Source: Rapana venosa (Eukaryota > Mollusca > Gastropoda > Neogastropoda > Muricidae). From it: a DNA stretch of 64,000 bases. Below, piece by piece: positions 56,452 through 64,000 of the stretch. The position numbers and the translations under genes were made by a program. Position 1 is the stretch's first letter. Each line of letters starts with the position of its first letter. The notes under the pieces were generated by a model that was not told where the DNA came from, did no database searches, and saw only the letters and a program-made list of their open reading frames with translations. The stretch lies in assembly GCA_028751875.1 (NCBI GenBank), contig CM054157.1:50976123-51040122 (forward strand). Direction: 5' to 3'.

Positions 56452-58066
56452 CTGAATTGAACTTGACCTAGGTCTAGTGGAAGCCTGTCATAGATTGAAA
56501 TTGACCTAGGTCTCGTGAAAACCTGTCATAGATTAACCTACCTAGGGTTTTATGAAAACCTATCATAGATTGAACCTGAAACCAAAGGGCAGTGAAAACC
56601 TGTCATAAAATTGAACCTGACCTAGGTCTAGTGAAAACCTGTCATAGATTGAACCTGACCTAGGTCTAAATGAAAACAAAGATTGAACCTGACCTAGGTC
56701 TAGTGAAAACCTATCATAGATTGAACCTGACCTAGGTCAGTGAAAACCTGTCATAGATTGAACCCGACCTAGGTCTAGTGAAAACCTGTCATAGATTGAA
56801 CCTGACCTAGGTCTAGTGGAAGCCTGTCTTAGATTGAACTTGACCTAGGTCAGTGGGAAACCTGTCTTAGATTGAACTTGACCTAGTGGAAGCCTGTCTG
56901 AGATTGAAATTGACCTAGGTCTATGGACGCCTGTCTTAGATTGAACTTGACCTAGTGGGAGCCTTTCTGAGAAATTTAACTTGACCTAGTGGGAGCCTGT
57001 TTGAAATTGAACTTGACCTAGGGAAGCCTGTCTTAGATTGAACTTTACTTAGTGAAAGTCGTCTGAGATTGAAATTGACCTAGCGGAAGCCTATCTTAAT
57101 TGAAATTGAAACCCAGGTTTAGTGCAAACCTCTCTTAGATTGAACTTGACCTAGGTCATGCAACCTGTCTTAATTGAACTTGACTTAGTGGAAGCCTGTC
57201 TTAGGTTGAACTTGACCTAGGGCAGTGCAAGCCTGTCTTAGATTGAACTTGAAATTAGTGGAAGCCTGTCTTAGGTTGAACTTGACCTAGTGAAAACCTG
57301 TCCCTTTGATTGAACTTGAAACCCAGGCCTAGTGGAAACCTTTAGATTAAACTTGACCTATTGAAAACCTGCCTTAGATTGACCTAGGCCTAGTGGAACT
57401 TGTTTTTAGATTGAACCTGACCTAGGTCTAGGTGGAAGCCTATCTTAGATTGAACCTGACCTAGTGGAAGCCTTTCTGAGATTGAACTTGACCTAGTGGA
57501 AGCCTGTCTGAAATTGAACTTGACCTAGTGGAAGCCTGTCTTAGACTGAACCCCGACCTAGGTCTAGTGGAAGCCTGCTTAGATTGAACTTGACTTAGTG
57601 AAAGTCTGTCTGAGATTGAAATTGACCTAGCGGAAGCCTATCTTAGATTGAAATTGACCTAGGGTTTTAGTGCAAACCTCTCTTAGATTGAACTTGACCT
57701 AAAGGTCTATGCAAGCCTGTCCCTTTGATTGAACTTGACTTAGTGGAAGCCTGTCTTAGGTTTGAACTTGACCTAGTGAAAACCTGTCTTAGATTGAACT
57801 TGACCTAGGCCTAGTGGAAACCTTCTTTGATTAAACTTGACCTATTGAAAACCTGCCTTAGATTGACCTAGCCTAGTGGAAGCTGTCTTTGATGAACCTG
57901 ACCTAGGTCTAGTGGAAGCCTATCTTAGATTGAACCTGACCTAGTGGAAGCCTTTCTGAGATTGAACTTGAAACCTAGTGGAAAACCTGTCTGAAATTGA
58001 ACTTGACCTAAATGGAAGCCTGTCTTTGATTGAACCTGACCTAGGTCTAGTGGAACCAGTCTTTGA
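56452..58066. repeat. 38/32-bp minisatellite with a CCTAGG palindrome
   Basis: About 45 copies by length. Full 38-bp units contain GACCTAGGTCTAGTG, and GACCTAGGTC is a perfect palindrome. The 32-bp units read GACCTAGTG, consistent with loss of 6 bp between CTAG repeats. The left third is mainly 38-bp GTGAAAACCTGTCATAG type; the right part is mainly GTGGAAGCCTGTCTTAG type. A segment starting at 57051 recurs at 57597. Confidence 0.95.
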
Positions 58067-58299
58067 CTTGACACGGCCTGCCTTTTCCCGTAACTCCTGA
58101 GGAGCTGTTGGAGTGCTGCAGTGAAAATCCTCACTGTGTCTTGGGCAAGTTGGACCTGCTTAGTGGAGTCCACCCCTCTCCAGGAGGTAGAGTGCTTGCT
58201 GAGTATCATCCCTGTCATCCATGCCACCGGCCATAGCTGCTGCACTCTTCTACAGTGATGGCTTGCTGCGGTTTTAATGCAGACATAATATCTGGTAAA
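58067..58299. other. No feature recognised
   Basis: Short GC-balanced segment between a minisatellite and a SINE. Confidence 0.5.
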
Positions 58300-58572
58300 A
58301 AGGTAAAGGTGTCCCATAACCTATAAGGTCGTAGGGGAGAGACCTCACTTTTCTAGGGGCCAGCACATTGATGACGGCGACCATCTCCTCTCCCTCGCTG
58401 CTGTACCTTCATTGACCCCAAAGGGGTAACTGTTTACAGCTGGGTGAACTGGGGGACTGTACTAAAGCCAAGGCGCGTAAACGCTCACCCATCCAAGTGG
58501 TAACCACGCACGAAGCGCTTAACCTTAGCTGAGGGAAAGCGAGTGCTCTAATCATTGAGCTATCCCGTACCC
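58300..58572 (-). mobile_element. SINE family D, copy 3
   Basis: Cleanest copy. The minus-strand head is GGGATAGCTCAATGATTAGA (box A-like). Then comes GTGGTTACCACTTGGATGGG, which resembles the box C/3' part of 5S rRNA. The body contains CAGCGAGGGAGAGGAGATGG and it ends GGTTATGGGACACCTTTACC. Confidence 0.88.
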
Positions 58573-58601
58573 TTGATATTTAATGCACACGTTAAAAACC
58601 T

Positions 58602-58638
<37 letters not shown>
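58602..58638. repeat. 37-base G homopolymer
   Basis: Uninterrupted G run followed by a C-rich stretch (58643-58677). Confidence 0.95.
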
Positions 58639-58640
<2 letters not shown>

Positions 58641-58694
58641 CCACCCCCCCACCCCCCGCCTCCCCCATCCCTCCCCAAGCCATACTGATGACAG

Positions 58695-58894
58695 TCGAAT
58701 TAAATGATGTATCAGCTGAGTACACAAAGGAAAGAATTCGATGATAGTCAAATGTCGTTAGCTGAATGGCTGTTTTCATAGGCATACCAGTGTTGTACTG
58801 GTATGCCTATGAAAACACGCCATTCAGCTAACGACATTTGACTATCATCGAATTCTTTCCTTTGTGTACTCAGCTGATACATCATTTAATTCGA
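58695..58894. repeat. Near-perfect inverted repeat, arms about 97 bp, loop 5 bp
   Basis: Left arm 58695-58791, loop GTTGT (58792-58796), right arm 58797-58894. By eye the arms differ only by one extra C in the right arm. Both contain CAGCTGAGTACACAAAGGAA or its complement. It could be a real foldback or an assembly or library foldback artefact. Confidence 0.95.
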
Positions 58895-58959
58895 ACCAGC
58901 ATGTCGTGAATAAAATCCGACAAAACAGTCTATGGATTTTTGTACGGTATGCTTGGAAG

Positions 58960-59850
58960 TGAAGGCGACATACAATACATTGTCATGATGTTAACTATGG
59001 CGGTGTCGACTCCAGTGTTGACAAGCTATGGTTTATAAGTGTGTTGATCTAATGTAATGACATTGACAAGATCTATAGCCATGGTTCATATCGAGTGTGT
59101 TAATGCATCTGGCAAAAAGGGAATGACGATAGCTGTATTGATTTATGCAAGCTATGGTTTACCAGTAGGCTATGTCGATATATTGCTTTGTAATGAAAAT
59201 CTGACGATAGTTTGCATTGTTTCAAGCTATGACTAATGAGTGTTTTCATATTATTGTAATGAAAAAGTGACAAGAACCTATCAGTCGTTGCAAGGTAAGT
59301 TTCCCTGAGTGTGTGGATTGAAGTCATTTTGTGATGATACTAGACTACATTTGTATGGATTGTTGCAAGGAATGGGATTATGATTGTATGTATTACTGAA
59401 GACACCGTGAGAAAAATTGGTGATGACTGTAGTTGATTGTTGCAAGGCGTGGGTTCAGGATTGTAAGCGATACATTGTGCGTGATTGTGATTACATTTCT
59501 ATCGAATTTGCCAGCTGTGTTTGCATCTTGGTGAAAAACAGCTTATTTTTCTTTTGTGATCTATGGGTTTATACCTAGTCGATATATTGTGATGATACAA
59601 CTGTGTTTGCATCTTATGGTGAAAAACAGATAGCTTATTTTTCTTTTTGTGATCTATGGGGTTTTAAAGTATGTCGAATATTGTAATGATACGCCAATAT
59701 TTTTTATCAATTTTTTGTAAGCTATGTGGGTGTAGTTGTGGTGAAAAACACGATGATTTGCATCACTTTTTTGCATGCTCTAGTTTGAACAGTACGTCGA
59801 TATAATACCTATGTTGCTGAAAGTCTGACGACAGTTGAACGGACTGTTTT
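58960..59850. repeat. Degenerate tandem repeat, period about 75 bp
   Basis: The block GCAAGCTATGG / TTGCAAGG recurs near 59021, 59148, 59222, 59289, 59364 and 59442. GTCGATATATTG- and GTAATGAAAATCTGACGATAG-type blocks lie between. A closer duplication of about 88 bp occurs at 59510-59700 (GTGTTTGCATCTTGGTGAAA). Confidence 0.7.
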
Positions 59851-60055
59851 CAGGGCCCCAGGAACAGCAACTCGTGTGGCAGTGGAAAAAACCAAATTTT
59901 GGGGAATAAGTTCATTTGCTGTTGTTTCCTACACTTGTTTAGGTTGTTTTACTGGCTTTGTCCTTGGTTCTTGTTCTTGTTTTTTTTCTTCTTCTTCTTC
60001 TTCTTCTTCTTTGTTGCCTTTTGCTATTTAAAAAAATCAGTTGGTGCTGTGCGTG
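59851..60055. other. No gene recognised; (TTC)n tract
   Basis: TTC repeat at 59988-60010. Confidence 0.7.
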
Positions 60056-60068
60056 CGTGTGTGGTGCG

Positions 60069-60099
<31 letters not shown>

Positions 60100-60103
60100 T
60101 GTG

Positions 60104-60138
<35 letters not shown>

Positions 60139-60140
60139 GT
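60056..60140. repeat. (GT)n microsatellite
   Basis: GT with GG interruptions, followed by a short (CAACAA) tract near 60200. Confidence 0.96.
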
Positions 60141-60440
60141 GTTGCTGTTGTTGTATCGTTGTTATGTTATTGATTGCCTCTCTTCTGCTTGGCTTTAAAA
60201 CAACAACAACAAAATACAAAGGTTGACGGTCCCAGACGTAACAATCTTATTTCGAGAGTAAAAGAAAACCCCCATGGTTTGAATCCAACCCTGGGCCATT
60301 GCTTATTTTATAAAAATTAGAAAAAGCTTGATTGGCGGGCTGATGCTTGTCTTTTGGATATGTTAGACCAACCAAAACTGTGTGCATGCAGAATACATTC
60401 ATACACAGCAGACCCCCACAGCAACCCCCAAACAAGCTGA

Positions 60441-60716
60441 AGGTAAAGGTGTCCCATAACCTAGGTGATTGTAGGAAGTGAGGCTTTAGAACCTCACTTC
60501 TCTAGGGCCAGCATCCTTGAGGCGGCGCCCATCTCCTCTCCCTCGCTGCTTTACCTTCCCTGACCCAAAAGGCAGGGAGCCATTTACAGGGGGGAACTGG
60601 GGAAAAGTACTGAAGCCAAGGCGCGCAAACGGTCACCCATCCCAAATGGTAACCAAGCTGGATGCTGTTTAGAAAAAAGCGAGAGCTCTGACCACTTTAG
60701 CTAAACCGTCCCCCGA
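60441..60716 (-). mobile_element. SINE family D, copy 4
   Basis: AGGTAAAGGTGTCCCATAAC, CTCTCCCTCGCTGCTTTACC and CGGTCACCCATCCCAAATGG in plus orientation. The head near 60713 reads TTTAGCTAAAGTGG on minus. Confidence 0.88.
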
Positions 60717-60974
60717 CAAGCAAGCCGGGAAAAAAATCTCCAGCTGAAAAAAATTTCTCTCATAGGCAAAGAAATTCAAACATAATAACTATTTTGGGGG
60801 TTTTTTTTCAAATTGAAAGGTGCTTGACTGTGGTTACACTTTTCATAGGGAAAAGCAGTAAGAATTTCTAAGCAAGGAAATGACCGTGTTGTAACAAAAA
60901 GAATTGTCATGATATAAGCATCTAAGGGTATCGGCTTCCGTCTCTTTTTTGTGACTTTTCATCACAGGGAAATC
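60717..60974. other. No gene recognised
   Basis: A-rich sequence without motifs. Confidence 0.5.
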
Positions 60975-61155
60975 TCTCTCCTCTCTCCTCTCTCCTCTCA
61001 CACCCCCCTTTCCTCTCCTCTCTCTCTCTCTCCTCTCTCTCATCTCTTTTCTCTCTCTGTTTTTGTGTGTGTGTTGTGTGTGTGTGTGTGTGTGTGTGTG
61101 TGGTGTGGTGTGTGTGTGTGTGTGTGTTGTGTGTGTTGTGTGTGTGTGTGTGTGG
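60975..61155. repeat. CT-rich tract followed by GT tract
   Basis: CT/CTCC 60977-61052 and GT with GG/TT interruptions 61064-61153. Confidence 0.95.
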
Positions 61156-61283
61156 CACGGACCTCGCTTTTCTCTTTTAACGCGTGCGTTCTCTCCGCTA
61201 AGTGGAACCAGGCGAACACAAAGGAGAAGATAATCCTGCAATGTGTAGTCGAGATCAAAGCAGCAGGTCCGTTGATAGCGTGG

Positions 61284-61285
61284 TG

Positions 61286-61342
<57 letters not shown>

Positions 61343-61439
61343 TTGTGCACTGTAGTCTTTAGAGGGCTTGGGAGTGTGTTATTAGAACTGATTGTCGATA
61401 TGATGGGGCCAGTGGTTTTGTGGAGTGTTTCTTTTTCTG

Positions 61440-61490
<51 letters not shown>

Positions 61491-61800
61491 TGATGTAAAG
61501 TGTGTGTGTGTGTGTGTGTGTGGGGGTGTGTGTGTTGTGTGTGTGTGTGTGTGTGTGTGCGTTGTGTGCACTGTAGTCTTTAGAGGGCTTTGGAATCTGT
61601 GTATTAGAACTGATTGTCGATATGATGGGGGCCAGTGGTTTTGTGGAGTTTTTGTTCTTTTTCTTTTGGTTGAGAGAGAGAGAGAGGGGAGAGAGAGAGA
61701 GAGAGAGTGATGTGTGTGTGCGTGTGTGTGTGTGTGCGTGCGTACAAGCGTGTCCCTTTTGTTTGTGTGCATGCGTGTCTGTGTGTGCGTGCATGCGTGG
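61284..61800. repeat. Tandemly duplicated compound microsatellite, period about 221 bp
   Basis: The unique block GCACTGTAGTCTTTAGAGGG starts near 61346 and again near 61567. Each copy continues through AACTGATTGTCGATATGATG to a GA tract (61448-61490 and 61672-61710), with GT tracts before and after. Confidence 0.93.
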
Positions 61801-61904
61801 GTGTGTATGTTTGGAAGGGGAGGATGCGTTTATGCCCTTACCGCTGTTTTTCGCCATATTTGAACCCAACCCAACCCACCCCCTCCCCATCCCTTCCATT
61901 AACC

Positions 61905-62590
61905 TTGAGTGGTGGGGACCTAGTGCTAGTCCTTGGATGGGGCATAAACCCAAGGTCCCGCGTATAACTCCCATTCAAAGCACGTTAAAGAACCCACGGC
62001 AAGAGAGGTTGTCCCTCTCTCTATCTCTATCTGTCCCTAGTCTGACGACCTGGGGGCACCCCAAAACTCCACAACCATTTCCTCCATGTCCTTGTTCTGG
62101 GGGCTTTCTCAGGTTTTGTTGAGTTCAGCCTGACCACGCTAAAGTTATTCCTCCCGCTCCTTCCTTGGATCGGCCTACCTTTTTTTCCCCCCTTTTTCCT
62201 CCCTTGGACAGTGCCTTGTAAAACTTGTCTTTTCAAGTCCTTTGGATCTTGTGACATGCCCATACCATTTAAGTTGCCCTGGGAAACGTTTATAGAAGGA
62301 CGCCATTTTTGTAGGGGGAAAAAATGCACATGCAGACAGGAAAATAATGATGAAATAAAGAAAAATATGGACGGTGCTGCTGTTGTGGCGACACGCCTCC
62401 CCCAAAACAACAGCCCTAATTTAACGCGAAAAATCTGCTGTGACTAAAGTAGCATACAGCACAATACAATACAATAAATACAACACATTTTTTAAAAAAC
62501 CACAGTACATTGCAATACACGACAGCACAATACAACTCAACACAATACAATAAATTACAATACAGTACAATGCCATACAATACGACACAA
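61905..62590 (+). mobile_element. SINE family A copy 4, split by an RTE fragment, with an (ACAAT)-type tail
   Basis: The left half (61905-62016) has GAGTGGTGGGGACCTAGTGC and CACGTTAAAGAACCCACGGC. The right half (62275-62590) has GGAAAATAATGATGAAATAA, GTGGCGACACGCCTCC and an AATACAATACAATAAATAC tail running to the next element. Confidence 0.8.
62017..62274 (-). mobile_element. RTE 3' fragment nested in SINE family A
   Basis: The minus strand matches the 3' end of the 13-kb element: ACTTAAATGGTATGGGCATG, GATCCAAAGGACTTG, then the C-terminal region and a GGACAGATAGAGATAGAGAG tail. A near-duplicate of the SINE sequence (TTGTCCCT / TTGCCCT) flanks it. Confidence 0.87.
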
Positions 62591-62591
62591 A

Positions 62592-64000
62592 CATCATCAT
62601 CATCATCATCAAAACCCCTGACCTTGGCGTCGTGGGGGAGACACGAAAGACGAGCCGTGGTAAGCCTCCTCCATCCATCTCGGTCCTCGGCTCTGCGCAG
62701 TAGTGCCGAGTCATTCATCCTGGGCCATTCTCTGATGTTGTCCATCCATGACTTTTCTGTCTTCCCCTCTTTCTGCCACCTTTGAGTGTTCCCTGCAATA
62801 CTGTTTTGGGAGAGTGCTGTGGGGGGTGACGTGGCCGAACCATGTCAGCTTTTTCTTTTTGACGATGGTGAGAAGGGGTTCCTGTGGACCCGCCAGCCGT
62901 GTTATTTGACTCTTACAAATTCAAATTTGGGCTTTCGTTCAGCAGTTTTCCAGGCATTTGTTTCAAATACTGATCCGCTTTGCTGTTTCAGAAGTCAATG
63001 TCCAGGTTTCACTTCCGTAACAGCAGGATGTCTGAATTAGGGCTTGTAGAGCTTTAGTTTGATTGGGGAAAATGATCTCTTTACTTTTCCATATGGTGGT
63101 GATTTTGTCATGGAAGATGTTGCCATGCTATTCTGACTTTGATTTCTGTCGTCGATCGCCCGTCCTTTGTGAGTGTAGCGCCAAGGTAATTTAAAAGCGT
63201 CTACCTCCTCCAGTTGTTGGCCTTTTCATGTAAATTTTAGCAGTGGCGTTGCTCGTGCTGTTCACAAGTACTTTACTTTTCTCCGAGCTCACCTCCATCC
63301 CATATGCTCCAGCTCTGTTCTCAAGTCTGGTCGAAGATCTTGCAGCTCTGTGTTACTTCCGTCCATGAGGTCAATGTCATGGGCAAACCGCAAGTTGTTG
63401 GGGGGTCTGCCGCCAATGGAGATGGAAGTGGAAGTCATGGAGGGTCTCTCTCATAATGTTTCCAAGAACAGATTAAACAGGACTGGAGATAACAGGGATC
63501 CTTGTCGGGCCCCAACCCGTGGTTTTGAAGTATCTCCGACCTGATTGTTCAGAAGGACTGCACTGCTTGCGGTGTTGTAAGTGCTTGAATGGTTTGCACA
63601 AATCCTTCTTCAATGCCAAACATTCTGAGGACCTGCCACAGGCCTTCGTGCCATACTCTGTCGAAAGCCTTCTTGAAGTCGATGAATTGTGGAACAGGTC
63701 TCTCTGATGTTGAAGATGTTTTTTTCCAACAGGATGTGGCAGTTAAAAATCTGTTCGATTGTGCTCCTGCCTGCCCTGAACCCAGCTTGTTCCTCTGCAA
63801 GGTGTTCTTCTGCCTCCTTCTTGAGTCGATTCAAAATAACTTTGAGCATGATCTTGCTGGTGTGGCTGATGAGGCCCTGATTTGTTCTATAGTTTTTGGC
63901 ATTGGCGTAAATTCCCCTTCTTGGGCAAGGGTATGATGATGATTGTGCCCCATTCTGTTGCCACTTTTTTCTCCCCAAATCTTCTGACAGATAGCTGTAA
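62592..64000 (-). pseudogene. RTE-type LINE remnant (RTE-6), continues past the window edge
   Basis: Minus strand from 64000: YPCPRRGIYANAKNYRTNQG, ILNRLKKEAEEHLAEEQAGF (about 63830), RAGRSTIEQIFN, then after a frameshift the motif A region DFKKAFDRVWHEGL (about 63680). GARQGSLLSPVLFNLFLE-type text lies near 63510, then a degraded stretch without a clear catalytic DD. RQKEKADMVRPRHPP, KSHGWTTSENGPG and RAEDRDGWRRLT precede a (ATG)n tail whose complement is at 62592-62610. It is the same sub-family as 55376-56412, opposite strand. Confidence 0.87.

Noticed and set aside
61255..61974. 239-codon minus-strand frame
   Set aside because: It is made of AC, CT and GA tracts of the duplicated compound microsatellite.

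Overview
The window is eukaryotic, repeat-dominated DNA with no convincing host gene. There are no bacterial-style operons, and every protein-coding signal I recognise belongs to a decayed non-LTR retrotransposon. Very dense microsatellites, several tRNA-headed SINEs, RTE-type LINEs ending in short tandem tails, and an L2-type LINE ending in GCGCTATATAAAT plus (ATT)n all suggest an invertebrate metazoan. A mollusc, probably a gastropod, is my best guess, but that is inference without any database search.

Layout. Positions 1-18210 hold a large satellite array with a 29-bp unit (core TTTAGTCTTGCTGAAGTACT) and a 25-bp deletion variant. It contains a young five-copy 140-bp higher-order repeat (10759-11458). 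Three insertions interrupt it: a tRNA-derived SINE with a 19-bp target duplication (7201-7488), an L2-tailed short element (8516-8769), and a near full-length dead RTE LINE (13221-16856). From about 17.3 to 31 kb the sequence has abnormal homopolymers. It carries a jockey-like LINE (minus), an L2-like LINE (plus) split by a SINE, more SINEs and a GC-rich 45-bp minisatellite. From 31 to 51 kb there are SINE fragments, one LINE C-terminal remnant, and many GT, CT, GA and triplet tracts. From 51 to 56.4 kb there is a cluster of RTE elements, one nested inside another. From 56.45 to 58.07 kb lies a second minisatellite with a 38/32-bp unit. A near-perfect 97-bp-arm foldback sits at 58695-58894 beside a 37-base G run. 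From 60 to 64 kb there are SINEs, a duplicated compound microsatellite, a SINE with a nested LINE fragment, and a minus-strand RTE that runs off the end.

How the parts relate. The LINEs are the likely source of reverse transcriptase for the SINEs. The clearest case is the 27-base 3' tail shared by the L2-like LINE and the element at 8516-8769. A second recurring 3' module (GACGTTAAAT type) is found seven times, each time ending in or flanked by a different simple repeat. SINE families share 3' modules behind different tRNA-like heads, which points to module exchange. I found no CRISPR array, rRNA operon, functional tRNA gene or intact autonomous element. I found no evidence for a new protein-coding system. 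The most interesting items are repeat-biology observations.
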